The notes: generated by a model from the sequence alone, not told the origin. Counted from the stretch's first letter, positions 1 through 10,624 are shown. The stretch is DNA of 64,000 nucleotides from Nitrosomonadales bacterium (GCA_016214695.1 JACRNY010000004.1:248001-312000); one strand, 5' to 3'. Numbers and translations are program-made.

Positions 1-1691
1 TTTTCCGGATTGATCTTCATCTTGATCATGCGCGGCGCGAAGTCGGACACTTCCGGACGCACGGACGGCATCGCCTGCTTCATGATGCCGAGGATATGCA
101 GACGGCCTTCCTTGGCCTGGCTCAGCGCGACCTGCATGATCTCCTTGGTGATGCCGTTGATCTTGATGTCCATCTGCAAGGCAGTGATGCCCGTGTCGGA
201 ACCGGCCACCTTGAAGTCCATGTCGCCGAGGTGATCTTCGTCGCCCAGGATGTCGGTCAGCACGGCGAAACGGCCGCCGTCCTTGATCAGGCCCATCGCG
301 ATACCGGCCACATGTGTCTTCATCGGAACGCCCGCATCCATCAGCGACAGACAGCCGCCGCACACGGAAGCCATGGAGCTGGAACCGTTGGATTCAGTGA
401 TCTCGGACACCACGCGGATCGCGTAGCCGCATTCTTCTTCGCTCGGCAGCGCGGCTACCAGAGCGCGCTTGGCCAGACGGCCGTGGCCGATCTCGCGGCG
501 CTTCGGTGTACCGACGCGGCCTGTCTCACCGGTGGCATAGGGAGGGAAGTTGTAATGCAGCATGAAACGGTCGGAGTATTCGCCCTGCAATGCGTCGATG
601 GTCTGTGCGTCGCGCATGGAACCCAGTGTCGCCACCACGATGGCTTGTGTCTCGCCGCGGGTGAACAGCACGGAACCGTGGGTGCGCGGCAGTACGCCGG
701 TGCGGATGGTGATCGGGCGCACGGTGCGGGTGTCGCGACCGTCGATGCGCGGCTCGCCGCTGAGGATCTGGCCGCGAACGATCTTGGCTTCCAGCGCGCC
801 GAACAACTCGGCTTTCTGGTTGGCGGAGACGTTCTCGAATTCCGGTGTCGCCAGTGCTTCGAGTGTCTTGGTGCGGATGGCTTCAACCTGGTGGGTACGC
901 GCCTGTTTTTCACGCACGGCATAGGCAGCCTTCAGGTCGGCTTCGGCCAGCGCCGCGATCTTGGCGATCAGCGCCTCGTTCTTCGCTGCGGGCGTCCAGT
1001 CCCAATCGTCCTGACCGACCTCATTCGCCATTTCGATGATGGCGTTGATCACGGTCTGCATCTGCTCGTGGCCGTAAACGACCGCGCCCAGCATGACTTC
1101 TTCGGACAGCTGTTGTGCTTCCGATTCCACCATCAGCACTGCTTTGGAGGTACCGGCAACGACCAGATCCATCTGCGAAGTCACCAGCTCGTCCTTGGTC
1201 GGGTTCAGCAGGTACTGGCCGTTGGCATAACCCACGCGCGCCGCGCCGATGGGGCCGTCGAAGGGGATGCCGGAGATGGCCAGCGCGGCGGAAGCGCCGA
1301 TCATGGAGGGGATGTCGGAATCGATCTGCGGATCGGAGGACATCACGGTCGCCACGATCTGCACTTCGTTGTAGAAACTCTCGGGGAACAGCGGACGCAG
1401 CGGACGGTCGATCAGGCGCGAGGTCAGGATCTCCTTTTCGCTCGGGCGGCCTTCACGCTTGAAGAAGCTGCCGGGGATCTTGCCTGCGGCATAGGTGCGC
1501 TCCTGGTAATCCACGGTCAGCGGGAAAAAATCCTGGTCGGGTTTGGCATCCTTGCGGCCGACCACAGTGACCAGCACCACGGTGTCGTCCAGACTGACGA
1601 TGACTGCACCGCTGGATTGACGGGCGATCTCGCCGGTCTCCAGTGTCAATTGATGTTTGCCGTAGCTCAGGGTTTTTTTATAGTGACTCAA
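1..1691 (-). CDS. pnp: Polyribonucleotide nucleotidyltransferase (PNPase), 3' part cut off by the window edge
   Basis: PNPase is the phosphorolytic 3'-5' exoribonuclease of mRNA decay, a trimeric cytoplasmic enzyme. The frame is open to the left edge, so about 563 N-terminal codons of a protein usually near 700 residues are present. These cover the two RNase PH-type core domains; the C-terminal KH and S1 RNA-binding domains would lie outside. Family stretches read on the minus strand include [18 protein letters not shown] in the first core domain and [13 protein letters not shown] in the second. The start is a TTG at 1691, preceded by GGAGAG at good spacing; no ATG lies close by in frame. It follows rpsO with a terminator-like hairpin between them, the usual rpsO-pnp arrangement. 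Family identification is certain; the start is likely. Confidence 0.96.
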   Translation of the reverse strand, partial: MSHYKKTLSYGKHQLTLETGEIARQSSGAVIVSLDDTVVLVTVVGRKDAKPDQDFFPLTVDYQERTYAAGKIPGSFFKREGRPSEKEILTSRLIDRPLRPLFPESFYNEVQIVATVMSSDPQIDSDIPSMIGASAALAISGIPFDGPIGAARVGYANGQYLLNPTKDELVTSQMDLVVAGTSKAVLMVESEAQQLSEEVMLGAVVYGHEQMQTVINAIIEMANEVGQDDWDWTPAAKNEALIAKIAALAEADLKAAYAVREKQARTHQVEAIRTKTLEALATPEFENVSANQKAELFGALEAKIVRGQILSGEPRIDGRDTRTVRPITIRTGVLPRTHGSVLFTRGETQAIVVATLGSMRDAQTIDALQGEYSDRFMLHYNFPPYATGETGRVGTPKRREIGHGRLAKRALVAALPSEEECGYAIRVVSEITESNGSSSMASVCGGCLSLMDAGVPMKTHVAGIAMGLIKDGGRFAVLTDILGDEDHLGDMDFKVAGSDTGITALQMDIKINGITKEIMQVALSQAKEGRLHILGIMKQAMPSVRPEVSDFAPRMIKMKINPE

Positions 1692-1749
1692 GATAGCTCT
1701 CTCCAAGTTTGTGCGCGTGACCGAGTTGCCAGCGTGTTGAAACGACATC

Positions 1750-1782
1750 CAAAACGAAGCGGGTCGCATTCGCGACCCGCTT
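1750..1782 (-). terminator. Intrinsic terminator / RNA hairpin between rpsO and pnp
   Basis: A perfect 11-bp inverted repeat (1757-1767 with 1772-1782, 4-base loop) reads on the minus strand as a G+C-rich stem followed by CG and TTTT. It lies just after the rpsO stop and before pnp, so it probably ends part of the rpsO transcript. In E. coli this interval also carries an RNase III site by which PNPase controls its own mRNA; whether that applies here is inference. Confidence 0.75.
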
Positions 1783-1792
1783 GCAAACCTTG

Positions 1793-2062
1793 TTACTTAC
1801 GCAGATCCAGACGCTTGATCAGCTCTTTGTAACCGTTCTCGTTCTTGCTCTTCAGGTAGTCGAGCAGCTTGCGGCGGCGGCTAACCAGGCGCAGCAGACC
1901 ACGACGGGAGTGGTGATCCTTGTTGTGCTCCTTGAAATGGTCGGTCAGGTAGTTGATACGAGCCGTCATCAGGGCAACTTGAACTTCGGGGGAGCCGGTA
2001 TCGCCCTTGGCGCGCTGGTAGTCAGTCACGATCTGCGATTTTTGTGCGGCGGTAATAGACAT
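1793..2062 (-). CDS. rpsO: 30S ribosomal protein S15
   Basis: Primary 16S rRNA-binding protein of the small-subunit platform. The product has 89 residues, the normal S15 length, and starts [16 protein letters not shown]. It contains the conserved [17 protein letters not shown] segment and the basic [19 protein letters not shown] region near residues 50-70. The ATG at 2062 is preceded by GGAGAGAG. It lies between truB and pnp in the canonical order, with its own candidate promoter overlapping the end of truB and a terminator downstream. Confidence 0.98.
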   Translation of the reverse strand: MSITAAQKSQIVTDYQRAKGDTGSPEVQVALMTARINYLTDHFKEHNKDHHSRRGLLRLVSRRRKLLDYLKSKNENGYKELIKRLDLRK

Positions 2063-2092
2063 TGACTTCTCTCTCCAATAAAAAAGTGCGGC

Positions 2093-2122
2093 ATTCTACC
2101 TCTTAATAGGGTATCCGCTCAA
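2093..2122 (-). promoter_or_regulatory. Candidate sigma70 promoter for rpsO
   Basis: On the minus strand TTGAGC (2117-2122) and TAGAAT (2093-2098) are separated by 18 bases, about 30 bases upstream of the rpsO start. The -35 box overlaps the truB stop. E. coli rpsO also has its own promoter at this place. Prediction from sequence only. Confidence 0.5.
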
Positions 2123-3060
2123 GCTGAATTAGCCACGGCCGCCGCCCGGGCAACCGAAGACAACAAGCGGCTGGGCGCCAGCCTCCCCCCAGCCAGTTCG
2201 CCCAGGCCGATGAAGCGGCCTTCGGCATACAGACGCCGCTTGCCGTCAGGCAGACCGTCACTCATGCCCAGCCTTTGCCCCCGCGCCAGACGCACGGCCT
2301 GGACGGCATCCACCTCCAGACTGGGCAGATCCAGCACCAGGCTATCGAGCGGCATCAGGCAAGCATCGCGCTGCTTCTCATCCATGGATTCAATCTGTTG
2401 CAGGGTATAGGCGTCATCCAGCCTGAACTCGCCGATGCGGGTACGACGCAGAGCGGTAAGATGCCCGCCGCAACCCAGCAGCTCGGCGATATCTTCGGCG
2501 AGGGTGCGCACATAGGTGCCTTTGCTGCACAGCACGCTGAATTCCAGTTCATCGCCCTGCAAACGCTCCAGCTTCAGCTCGTGGATGAACACCTTGCGCA
2601 ATTCGCGCTCCACGGTCTCACCCTTGCGGATGTACTCATATAGCGGCTTGCCCTGATGCTTCAGGGCACTGTGCATGGGGGGCAACTGCTGCGTTTCGCC
2701 CATGAAACGCGCCAACGCGGCCAGCGCTTTGGCCTCATCGACGGCAACAGGACGGGTATCGATCACCTCCCCCTCGGCATCACCCGTGGTCGTGCGCTGC
2801 CCCAGGCGTATCGTTGCTCGATAAGCCTTGTCGGCATCCAGCAAGGCTGTGGTGAATTTGGTGGCTTCGCCGAAGCAGACCGGCAGCAGGCCGGTAGCCA
2901 GCGGATCGAGGGTACCAGTGTGCCCGGCTTTCTCGGCCTGGTAGAGACGGCGGACTTTTTGCAGCGCGGTGTTGGAGCTGAGTTCCAGCGGCTTGTCGAA
3001 CAGCAGCACACCATCCAGCGGTCTGGAGACACGCCTGAATTGCTCAGTCTTTTTTGTCAC
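2119..3060 (-). CDS. truB: tRNA pseudouridine(55) synthase
   Basis: TruB isomerises uridine 55 in the T-loop of tRNAs. The product has about 313 residues, the usual bacterial length. The N-terminal part reads [16 protein letters not shown] and carries the catalytic motif [12 protein letters not shown]; its Asp is residue 52 from the chosen start. A PUA-like C-terminal region follows ([17 protein letters not shown]). The start is uncertain: a GTG at 3060 (used here) or a TTG two codons earlier at 3066; neither has a strong ribosome binding site. The gene overlaps the end of rbfA, so translation is probably coupled. Confidence 0.95.
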   Translation of the reverse strand: MTKKTEQFRRVSRPLDGVLLFDKPLELSSNTALQKVRRLYQAEKAGHTGTLDPLATGLLPVCFGEATKFTTALLDADKAYRATIRLGQRTTTGDAEGEVIDTRPVAVDEAKALAALARFMGETQQLPPMHSALKHQGKPLYEYIRKGETVERELRKVFIHELKLERLQGDELEFSVLCSKGTYVRTLAEDIAELLGCGGHLTALRRTRIGEFRLDDAYTLQQIESMDEKQRDACLMPLDSLVLDLPSLEVDAVQAVRLARGQRLGMSDGLPDGKRRLYAEGRFIGLGELAGGRLAPSRLLSSVARAAAVANSA

Positions 3061-3400
3061 TCGCAACCGCTTGATCGATCAACTGGGAAAGATGGGAACC
3101 GCGCTCGATGGAGGCGTCATACACGAAATGCAGTTGCGGCGTGATGCGCAGCTTCATGGCATGCGCCAGTTGGCTGCGCAGGAAACCGGCGGCACGCTCC
3201 AGCCCCTTGAACAACTCCGGGCTATCGCCGTCCAGCGAGGTGTAGAACACCTTGGCGTGGGCGTGGTCGTTGGTCACTTCCACGCCCGTCAGCGTGACCT
3301 TCTTCACACGCGGATCCTTCACCTCCAGGCGGACCAGTTCGGCCAATTCGCGCTGGATCTGCTCGGCGATGCGATCGGTGCGTGCGTAGTCTTTGGCCAT
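3044..3400 (-). CDS. rbfA: 30S ribosome-binding factor A
   Basis: RbfA is a small KH-fold factor that matures the 5' end of 16S rRNA and helps late 30S assembly and cold adaptation. The product has 118 residues, starting [16 protein letters not shown], with the typical segments [14 protein letters not shown] and the late [13 protein letters not shown] 30-codon extension upstream is open but overlaps infB and has no family similarity. The ATG at 3400 shares one base with the infB stop (TAATG), a translational coupling arrangement. It belongs to the nusA-infB-rbfA-truB cluster. Confidence 0.97.
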   Translation of the reverse strand: MAKDYARTDRIAEQIQRELAELVRLEVKDPRVKKVTLTGVEVTNDHAHAKVFYTSLDGDSPELFKGLERAAGFLRSQLAHAMKLRITPQLHFVYDASIERGSHLSQLIDQAVASDKKD

Positions 3401-5988
3401 TAAAGCGCCCGCGCCACTTCGACGATCTCGAACACTTCCAGCTGGTCGCCCACTTCCAGATCGTTGAAACCCTTCAGCGACAAGCCGCACTCGAAGTTCG
3501 ATTTCACTTCCTTGGCGTCATCCTTGAAGCGCTTCAGCGAATCCAGCTCGCCGGTATGGATGACCACGTTGTTGCGCAACACGCGCACGCTGGAGGAACG
3601 CTTGATCATGCCCTCGGTGACATAGCAACCCGCGATCGTGCCGACCTTGGAGATGTGGAACACCTGGCGTATCTCGACCATGCCGATGATGCTTTCCTTC
3701 TTCTCCGGCGCCAGCATGCCGGACAAAGCCGCTTTGATCTCGTCCACCATCGCGTAGATGATGTTGTAGTAGCGGATATCCACGCCGGACGACTCGGCCA
3801 GACGGCGTGCAGTCGCATCGGCGCGCGAATTGAAGCCGATGATGATGGCCTTGGATGCCAATGCCAGGTTGACGTCGGACTCGGTGATGGCACCCACGCC
3901 GCTGTGGATCAGGCTGACCTTGACCTCTGCCGTGGAAAGTTTCTGCAAGGAACTGGCGATCGCCTCCAGCGAACCCTGCACATCGGCCTTCACGATCAGG
4001 GACAGGGTACGCACTTCGCCCTCCGCCATCTGCTCGAACATGTTCTCCAGCTTGGCAGCCTGCTGCTTGGCCAGCTTGACGTCGCGGAACTTGCCCTGGC
4101 GGAACAAGGCGATCTCGCGCGCCTTCTTCTCGTCGGCCAGCACCAGAAAATCCGCACCGGCTGTCGGCACTTCGGACAAGCCCTGGATCTCCACCGGGAT
4201 GGAAGGACCGGCTTCGTTCACCACTTTGCCGTTCTCGTCCAGCATCGCGCGCACACGGCCCGACACGGAACCGACCAGAATGGCGTCGCCGCGTTTCAGC
4301 GTGCCGGATTGCACCAGCAGTGTCGCCACGGCGCCCTTGCCCTTGTCCAGGCGCGCTTCCACCACCACACCCTTGGCGCTGGCGTTCTTCGGTGCCTTCA
4401 GTTCCAGCACTTCTGCCTGCAACAGGATGCCTTCCAGCAAGGTGTCGATACCCTGACCGGTCTTGGCGGACACTTCGACGAACATACAATCGCCACCCCA
4501 GTCTTCCGGCACCACACCTTCGGCCACCAGTTCCTGGCGCACGCGCTCGGAGTTGGCATCCGGTTTGTCGATCTTGGTGACCGCGACCACGATAGGCACT
4601 TCCGCCGCCTTGGCATGGTGGATCGCCTCCTTGGTCTGCGGCATCACGCCGTCGTCAGCCGCCACCACCAGAATGACGATGTCGGTCGCTTTCGCGCCGC
4701 GCGCACGCATCGCCGTAAAGGCTTCGTGGCCGGGTGTGTCGAGGAAGGTGATCATGCCGCGCGGGGTATCCACGTGATACGCACCGATGTGCTGCGTGAT
4801 ACCACCGGCTTCGCCGCTCGCCACACGGGTGCGGCGGATGTAGTCCAACAGGGATGTCTTGCCGTGGTCGACGTGGCCCATGACAGTCACCACCGGTGCG
4901 CGCGATTCCAGCACCACATCGCCATGATCGACGGCTTCCATCAGGAAAGCATCGGGATCATCCGGCTTGGCGGGCACTGCCTTGTGCCCCATCTCTTCGA
5001 CCACGATCATCGCGGTCTCCTGGTCCAGCACCTGGTTGATGGTGACCATGGAGCCCATCTTCATCAGAACCTTGATGATCTCGGCGGCCTTGATCGACAT
5101 CTTCTGCGCCAGTTCCGCCACGGTGATGGTCTCCGGAACCATCACTTCCTGCACGATAGGCTCGGTCGGCAGCGAGAATGCGTGCGCCGCTTCCGGTTTG
5201 CTGTGTTTGTCGTGGCGCGGTGCGCGGATCGCGCTGCCGCCGGTACGGCCGCCCAGTCCGGCACGCGTATCGGTCGTGCGCGAAGGAGGACGTTTCTTGT
5301 GTCCCGCCTCGTCCCACGGACTGTCCTTGGCTGCGGGTTTGTCGATCTTCTTGGCAGGGCGAGCTACCTTATCGCCCGGCTTGAGTGTGGGCTTGTGCAG
5401 CGTTCCATCCGGCGTTCCTGCAACAGGCGCGGGAGCGGCGGCTGGTGCAGCAACGGCTGGTTTGGCTTCGACCACAGGCTCCGGCGCGGGCGCCGGTTCT
5501 GCAGCGGCAGCTTTGCGCTTGCTGGTACGCGCCTGTTTCGCTTCCAGTTCTGCAGCCTGGCGTGCTGCCAGTTCTGCCTGCAGACGCGCCTCTTCTTCAC
5601 GCGCCTTCAGCTCCTGTTCATCCAGCACTTTCTTGACCGGCTTGCTCGGCTTGGTTTCTTCCGCCGCCGCTACCGGGGCCGCCTCTTCCACTGCCGCAGT
5701 CGGAGCCGCGACCGTGCGCTTCTTGCGCACTTCCACCTGGATGGTGCGCGACTTGCCGGTGCTATCCGCCTTCTTGATCGCAGTCGTCTCGCGACGTGTG
5801 AGCGTGATCTTGCTCTTGCCGGCACCGTGCGCACCGCGCAGATGTTCCAGCAGTTGCGATTTGTCCTGCTCCGATATGGTGTCGGTGTCTTTCTGTTTCG
5901 AGACCCCGGCCGCCTTCAGCTGCTCCAGCAGCAGTTCTACCGGCAGCCCAAGCTCACCCGCAAATTGCGCGACGTTCATTTTTCCCAT
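3400..5988 (-). CDS. infB: Translation initiation factor IF-2
   Basis: IF-2 is the GTPase that places initiator tRNA on the 30S subunit and promotes subunit joining. The product has 862 residues. It begins with an IF2_N domain ([18 protein letters not shown]), then an Ala/Glu/Lys/Pro-rich linker of low complexity, a second IF2_N-like segment ([20 protein letters not shown]), the G domain with [23 protein letters not shown] and TKID, and the C-terminal domains that bind fMet-tRNA. The ATG at 5988 follows AAGGGG at 5-base spacing; a second ATG lies three codons in. It stands between nusA and rbfA as in most proteobacteria. Confidence 0.98.
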   Translation of the reverse strand: MGKMNVAQFAGELGLPVELLLEQLKAAGVSKQKDTDTISEQDKSQLLEHLRGAHGAGKSKITLTRRETTAIKKADSTGKSRTIQVEVRKKRTVAAPTAAVEEAAPVAAAEETKPSKPVKKVLDEQELKAREEEARLQAELAARQAAELEAKQARTSKRKAAAAEPAPAPEPVVEAKPAVAAPAAAPAPVAGTPDGTLHKPTLKPGDKVARPAKKIDKPAAKDSPWDEAGHKKRPPSRTTDTRAGLGGRTGGSAIRAPRHDKHSKPEAAHAFSLPTEPIVQEVMVPETITVAELAQKMSIKAAEIIKVLMKMGSMVTINQVLDQETAMIVVEEMGHKAVPAKPDDPDAFLMEAVDHGDVVLESRAPVVTVMGHVDHGKTSLLDYIRRTRVASGEAGGITQHIGAYHVDTPRGMITFLDTPGHEAFTAMRARGAKATDIVILVVAADDGVMPQTKEAIHHAKAAEVPIVVAVTKIDKPDANSERVRQELVAEGVVPEDWGGDCMFVEVSAKTGQGIDTLLEGILLQAEVLELKAPKNASAKGVVVEARLDKGKGAVATLLVQSGTLKRGDAILVGSVSGRVRAMLDENGKVVNEAGPSIPVEIQGLSEVPTAGADFLVLADEKKAREIALFRQGKFRDVKLAKQQAAKLENMFEQMAEGEVRTLSLIVKADVQGSLEAIASSLQKLSTAEVKVSLIHSGVGAITESDVNLALASKAIIIGFNSRADATARRLAESSGVDIRYYNIIYAMVDEIKAALSGMLAPEKKESIIGMVEIRQVFHISKVGTIAGCYVTEGMIKRSSSVRVLRNNVVIHTGELDSLKRFKDDAKEVKSNFECGLSLKGFNDLEVGDQLEVFEIVEVARAL

Positions 5989-6046
5989 TGCAACCCCTTA
6001 AACCTATACCAGACTACGGATACCCGTTACTGCTTGCACCTCAGGT

Positions 6047-7522
6047 TCACACGAACCATGGCGCGCGCGCCGTCATGATCAACTGATTGGCACGCTCGGC
6101 GTCCATCCCGGTCATCTCGACCAGTTCGTCGCCGTCCAGGTCGGCCAGCTGTTCCTGTGTGCCGATGCCCTTGCCGGCCAGCGTGCGCGCGGTCTCTTCG
6201 TCCATGCCTTCGATCTTCAGCAGGTCCTCGATGTTGTGCTCGACCTGTTCTTCGTTGGCGATGGCCGCGGTCAAAAGTGCGTTACGTGCACGGCTGCGCA
6301 GTTCATTCACGGTCGCCTCGTCGAAAGCTTCGATGGCCAGCATCTCTTCCAGTTCGACGTAAGCCACTTCTTCCAGCGTGTTGAAACCTTCCTGCACCAG
6401 GATGTCGGCAACTTCCTCGTCCACGTCCAGCTTGCTCACGAACAGGTCGCGGATCTTGGCGAACTCCGCCTCGTTCTTCTCGGCTGACTGCTCGACCGTC
6501 ATCAGGTTGATCTCCCAGCCGCTCAGTTCGCTGGCCAGACGCACGTTCTGGCCGCCGCGGCCGATGGCCTGCGCCAGGTTCTCTTCCTCGATCACCACGT
6601 CCATGCTGTGCTTGTCCTCGTCCACCACGATGCTGCTGACCTCGGCGGGCGCCAGCGCGTTGATGACGTAAGTGGCGGCGTCATCCGACCACAGGATGAT
6701 GTCCACGCGTTCGCCGGCCAGTTCGTTGGTCACGGCCTGCACGCGCGAACCGCGCATGCCGACGCAGGTGCCGATCGGGTCGAGGCGCTGATCATTGGTA
6801 CGCACCGCGATCTTGGCGCGCGAACCGGGATCGCGCGCTGCGCTGACGATCTCCAGGATGCCCTCTTCGATCTCCGGCACTTCCAGCTCGAACAGCTTCT
6901 TGAGGAATTCGGTGGTGATGCGCGACAGGATGATCTGCGGGCCGCGCACGGTGCGATCCACGCGCAACAGGTAGGCGCGCACGCGGTCGCCGATGCGCAG
7001 GTTCTCTTTCGGGATCATCTGGTCGCGCGGCAGCAAGGCCTCGATCTTGCCGAACTCGACGATGGCATTGCCGCGTTCGATGCGCTTGATCGTACCGGAC
7101 ACCAGGTGCTCGTTGCGCTCCATGAAGTCGGCGAGGATCTGTTCACGCTCGGCGTCACGAATCTTCTGGAAGATGACCTGCTTGGCGGCTTGTGCGCCGA
7201 TGCGGCCGAAATCGATGTTCTCCAGCGGCTCTTCGATGAATTCTTCCAGCTGGATGCTTGGCTGGCGCTTTTGCGCTTCTTCCAGTTTGATGTGCAGTTC
7301 GGGCGTCTCGAAGGTCTCGTCGTCCATCACCTGCCAGCGGCGGAAAGACTCGTATTCGCCGGTCTGGCGGTCGATGCTCACACGCACGTCCGCCTCTTCG
7401 TCCACGAAACGCTTCTTGGTGGCAGAGGCCAAAGCCGATTCCAGCGCACCGAACACGATCTCCTTGTCCACGTTCTTCTCACGCGCCAAGGCATCCACCA
7501 ACAACAGAACTTCACGACTCAT
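6047..7522 (-). CDS. nusA: Transcription termination/antitermination factor NusA
   Basis: NusA binds RNA polymerase and modulates pausing, termination and antitermination. The product has 491 residues: an N-terminal polymerase-binding domain ([18 protein letters not shown]), an S1 domain near 135-200, KH1/KH2 ([20 protein letters not shown] and [20 protein letters not shown]), and two C-terminal acidic helical repeats. The latter are found in proteobacterial NusA proteins. The ATG at 7522 follows GGAGAGAG. It is directly downstream of rimP and upstream of infB. Confidence 0.98.
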   Translation of the reverse strand: MSREVLLLVDALAREKNVDKEIVFGALESALASATKKRFVDEEADVRVSIDRQTGEYESFRRWQVMDDETFETPELHIKLEEAQKRQPSIQLEEFIEEPLENIDFGRIGAQAAKQVIFQKIRDAEREQILADFMERNEHLVSGTIKRIERGNAIVEFGKIEALLPRDQMIPKENLRIGDRVRAYLLRVDRTVRGPQIILSRITTEFLKKLFELEVPEIEEGILEIVSAARDPGSRAKIAVRTNDQRLDPIGTCVGMRGSRVQAVTNELAGERVDIILWSDDAATYVINALAPAEVSSIVVDEDKHSMDVVIEEENLAQAIGRGGQNVRLASELSGWEINLMTVEQSAEKNEAEFAKIRDLFVSKLDVDEEVADILVQEGFNTLEEVAYVELEEMLAIEAFDEATVNELRSRARNALLTAAIANEEQVEHNIEDLLKIEGMDEETARTLAGKGIGTQEQLADLDGDELVEMTGMDAERANQLIMTARAPWFV

Positions 7523-7538
7523 CGCTCTCTCCGACCAC

Positions 7539-7964
7539 TCAGAAAACAGGCACCAGGCGTGCCTTGTCCATATTGGACAGCTCGATTGTTACCGGGCTGC
7601 CATCCACATCCAACTGCAAAACCCCATCCTTCACCTCGCCGATGATGCCGACGAAGTTCTTGCGCCCTGCCAGCGGCACGCGCACCTTGATCTGCGCCTT
7701 CTGCCCGGCAAAACGTACGAAATCAGCTTCTTTCTTCAATACACGGTCCAGCCCCGGCGAAGACACTTCGAGGCGTTCGTATTCAACCCCCTCCACCGTG
7801 AACAGGCGTACCAGCTGATTGCTCACGCGCTCGCAATCTTCCACCGCGATTCCGTCCGGCTTGTCCATGAACACGCGCATCAGACCGCGCCCGGACATCT
7901 CCAGATCGACCAGCTCGTAACCCATACCGGCCAGCGTCGTCTCTACCAGCTTCGCCACATCCAT
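7539..7964 (-). CDS. rimP: Ribosome maturation factor RimP
   Basis: RimP assists 30S subunit assembly. The product has 141 residues with the family pattern [20 protein letters not shown] at the N-terminus and [16 protein letters not shown] in the middle. I chose the ATG at 7964 because the protein then begins MDVAKLVE, as relatives do. A GTG at 7976 is also in frame but sits against the T-tract of the upstream hairpin with no ribosome binding site. First gene of the rimP-nusA-infB operon; a hairpin with a T run lies directly upstream and may attenuate transcription. Confidence 0.95.
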   Translation of the reverse strand: MDVAKLVETTLAGMGYELVDLEMSGRGLMRVFMDKPDGIAVEDCERVSNQLVRLFTVEGVEYERLEVSSPGLDRVLKKEADFVRFAGQKAQIKVRVPLAGRKNFVGIIGEVKDGVLQLDVDGSPVTIELSNMDKARLVPVF

Positions 7965-7976
7965 ATCCGTACCCAC

Positions 7977-8001
7977 AAATAAAAAACGGGCTCGAAGCCC
8001 A
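7977..8001 (-). terminator. Attenuator-like hairpin in the rimP leader
   Basis: On the minus strand GGGCTTCGAGCCC (7988-8000) is followed at once by G and TTTTTT, a textbook intrinsic terminator. It lies between the operon promoter and the rimP start rather than after a gene. Leader attenuators ahead of rimP have been described in other Proteobacteria. A role in feedback control of nusA is inference. Confidence 0.6.
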
Positions 8002-8017
8002 TCTGAAAACGGCGCGC

Positions 8018-8046
8018 ATTATAACAAAGGGATGCACTAATGGAAA
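8018..8046 (-). promoter_or_regulatory. Candidate sigma70 promoter of the rimP-nusA-infB operon
   Basis: Minus-strand TATAAT (8018-8023) with TTTCCA 17 bases upstream (8041-8046). The -10 box is followed by GCGCGC, a G+C-rich discriminator of the type seen at growth-rate-controlled promoters. The start point would fall just upstream of the leader hairpin. Confidence 0.55.
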
Positions 8047-8052
8047 CAGCTA

Positions 8053-8081
8053 TTTAGAAAAGCCAGCCGAACGGCTGGCTT
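8053..8081 (-). terminator. Intrinsic terminator after mtnA
   Basis: A perfect 9-bp stem (8060-8068 with 8073-8081, loop of 4) reads on the minus strand as AAGCCAGCC-GTTC-GGCTGGCTT followed by TTCT. It lies 15 bases beyond the mtnA stop and closes the mtnP-to-mtnA operon. Confidence 0.75.
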
Positions 8082-8095
8082 GGCGCGATGCCCAG

Positions 8096-9133
8096 CTACA
8101 TGAAAAGCTTCCGGATTCCTTGCACATCCGGCTGCAGAACCACGCCCTTTTCCGTGATCAAGCCCGTCACCAGCTCCGCCGGAGTCACATCAAAAGCCGG
8201 ATTGCGTATCTTCACCCCCTCCGCCGCCCAGTGATAGTCGCGGAAGCCCTTCACCTCCTCCACCGAACGCTCCTCGATGGGAATGTCCTTGCCCGAGGCG
8301 ATATCGAGGTCGATGGTCGAGAGCGGGCACGCCACATAGAACGGGATGTTGTGCCGCTTCGCCAGCACCGCCACCATATAAGTACCGATCTTGTTCGCCA
8401 CATCGCCGTTGGCCGCCACCCGATCCGTACCCACCACCACCGCATCGATCTCGCCGTGCGCCATCAGGTGACCGGCCATGTTGTCGGTGATCAGCGTCAC
8501 CGGAATCTTCTCCTGCACCATCTCCCACGCCGTCAGCCGCGCGCCTTGCAGGAAAGGCCGGGTCTCGTCCGCAATCACGGAAATCTTCTTGCCCGCCTCC
8601 ACCGCCGAACGGAACACCCCCAGCGCCGTGCCCCACCCCGCCGTCGCCAGCGCACCCGCATTGCAATGCGTCAACACCCGCACCCCATCCTTGAGCAAAG
8701 CCGCGCCGTTCGCCCCCATCGCCTTGTTGATGCGAATGTCCTCGGCCAGTATCTCGTGCGCCTCGGCCAGCAGGCGCTGTGCGATCTGCTGCTGTGTTTG
8801 CGTCGCGACACCCTCCCAAACCTTGCGCATGCGCTGCAAGGCCCAGAACAGGTTTACCGCCGTCGGGCGGCTGGCCGCCAGCACTTTGAAGCCGGTATCC
8901 ATACCTGCCTTGAAATCATCCGCGGATTTCTCCTGCAGATGCAGCGCCTCCAGTGCCACGCCATACGCCGCCGCCACACCAATGGCCGGTGCACCGCGCA
9001 CCACCATGCTACGGATGCCTTCGGCCACCGAATGCGCGGTGTAGTAACTCAGGTATTCAAAGGCAGCCGGCAGGATGCGCTGGTCTATCATCTCCAGCCG
9101 GTTGTTGAACCAGCGTAGGGTTTCGATTTTCAT
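8096..9133 (-). CDS. mtnA: S-methyl-5-thioribose-1-phosphate isomerase
   Basis: MtnA, an eIF2B-like isomerase, converts 5-methylthioribose-1-phosphate (and, in DHAP-shunt organisms, 5-deoxyribose-1-phosphate) to the ribulose form. The product has 345 residues. It shows VVRGAPAIGVAAAYG near residues 45-60, the catalytic Cys segment LTHCNAGALATAGWGTALG, and the catalytic Asp segment GTDRVAANGDVANKIGTY. The ATG at 9133 follows GAAGAGAG; the frame could begin four codons earlier at a TTG. It is the last gene of an operon with mtnP, a class II aldolase and apt, which fits salvage of methylthioadenosine or 5'-deoxyadenosine. Confidence 0.95.
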   Translation of the reverse strand: MKIETLRWFNNRLEMIDQRILPAAFEYLSYYTAHSVAEGIRSMVVRGAPAIGVAAAYGVALEALHLQEKSADDFKAGMDTGFKVLAASRPTAVNLFWALQRMRKVWEGVATQTQQQIAQRLLAEAHEILAEDIRINKAMGANGAALLKDGVRVLTHCNAGALATAGWGTALGVFRSAVEAGKKISVIADETRPFLQGARLTAWEMVQEKIPVTLITDNMAGHLMAHGEIDAVVVGTDRVAANGDVANKIGTYMVAVLAKRHNIPFYVACPLSTIDLDIASGKDIPIEERSVEEVKGFRDYHWAAEGVKIRNPAFDVTPAELVTGLITEKGVVLQPDVQGIRKLFM

Positions 9134-9160
9134 GTCTCTCTTCAAAATATGGATGGTTGG

Positions 9161-9964
9161 TTAAGCAGCCACTTCACGCATAGAAACCAAAAACGCATCT
9201 TCAAGGAAGCTTATCGTTTCTGGCTGACCGTCCATTGATGCTCGAACGTGTTGAGTCGTGTATAGCTTTGCATTACTACTCCATTTCGCCTCATCACGCG
9301 TCACAGTTGCTAGCCATTTAACAGTACAAACATATTCGGATAGTTCTGGATCATTTTTATTTTCCGCAAGGCCAGGACAAATTAATTTGTTATCAAGCAA
9401 ACGTTTGCCACCAATTTCAACATCACGCACCATCTTGGCACACTCGGTGACCTTACCTATTCCAACAAATCCATGACGCTTAAGGTAAGCAGCAAATACA
9501 TCACCTTGCTTAAATCCGAGCATAGCGTCTCGCCAGCGGATTCCTTGGCCTGCAGAAATAAATCCCAATTTCACATAATCATCCCAGTTCCGATGAGGCC
9601 CTTCGCCAACGTTGTAATAGTAAAGGCCGTTACGATAATCAAAACCTGACAACTCTTTATGCAACGTATCGTGTGGTCGAAAATTATCTGCAAACGCCCC
9701 AGTTGCAATATTCTCGGTTAGTTTTCCCAATTTCCAGATTAGAGTCTTTTCAACAAGCAAAGCTTCTCGTTCAGTTAGATTTCGGGCAAGAACCCTAATG
9801 ATCGGAGCAAGACCTTCGCGCTTGATTGCAGCAATGCGTTTGGCTTTTGGTGAATCAGATAAATCAGAGAGATGAGCATCCTTGCGGGAGCCTTTACCTT
9901 TACCGTAATAAAACTCTTCAAAATTTCGTGGATCGATATATGCGTAAACGTAGTACTCAGACAT
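9161..9964 (-). CDS. GIY-YIG nuclease fused to a probable PUA/EVE-like domain
   Basis: A 267-residue cytoplasmic protein with no signal or membrane segment. Residues 1-95 form a GIY-YIG nuclease of the COG3680/LEM-3-like type: Y5-V-Y7, Y19-Y20-G21, R27, H31, the metal-binding E72 in LLVEKTLIWKLG, and N85. The rest begins YYYNVGEGPHRNWDDY and continues GFISAGQG, KQGDVFAAYLKRHGFVGIG, then AKLYTTQHVRASMDGQPET. That pattern resembles PUA-fold (EVE-like) modules found in nucleic-acid-targeting and defence proteins; the assignment is from memory of the family, not a search. All expected catalytic residues are present. The start follows GAGGGGGAT and lies one base after the apt stop (TGATATG). Base composition differs sharply from the neighbours: 20 of 60 bases in 9301-9360 and 23 of 60 in 9361-9420 are G or C. 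A recent gain is likely; a restriction-like role is inference. Confidence 0.85.
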   Translation of the reverse strand: MSEYYVYAYIDPRNFEEFYYGKGKGSRKDAHLSDLSDSPKAKRIAAIKREGLAPIIRVLARNLTEREALLVEKTLIWKLGKLTENIATGAFADNFRPHDTLHKELSGFDYRNGLYYYNVGEGPHRNWDDYVKLGFISAGQGIRWRDAMLGFKQGDVFAAYLKRHGFVGIGKVTECAKMVRDVEIGGKRLLDNKLICPGLAENKNDPELSEYVCTVKWLATVTRDEAKWSSNAKLYTTQHVRASMDGQPETISFLEDAFLVSMREVAA

Positions 9965-9965
9965 A

Positions 9966-10493
<528 letters not shown>

Positions 10494-10572
10494 GGTGGTT
10501 TCCTGTGTTTAAGTATTATTCTGATCTTTTCTAAATGCATCGCGCTTTGCCTACTTCTTTCGGCGCGCCGCT

Positions 10573-10624
10573 CGTTCCTTCGACAGGCTCAGGACGAACG
10601 GAGTTGTAGTGCTCAGGGCGAACC
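10573..10624. repeat. REP-like palindromic repeat, one full and one partial copy
   Basis: Between apt and the aldolase gene, CGTTCCTTCGACAGGCTCAG... ending in GACGAACGG (10573-10601) has complementary ends and can fold. A partial copy, GCTCAGGGCGAACC, follows at 10611-10624. The same core, TCGACAGGCTCA, occurs twice more at 11284-11357 on the other side of the aldolase gene. This core is common in intergenic REP-type repeats of many Proteobacteria. Confidence 0.75.

Noticed and set aside
96-1832. 578-codon open frame on the plus strand
   Set aside because: Antisense to pnp and rpsO; its residues (His, Gly, Ala, Asp-rich) follow from the reverse reading of G+C-rich codons. PNPase on the minus strand is certain.
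3382-6078. 898-codon open frame on the plus strand
   Set aside because: Complete antisense shadow of infB and its flanks; no domain is recognisable, and IF-2 motifs are clear on the other strand.
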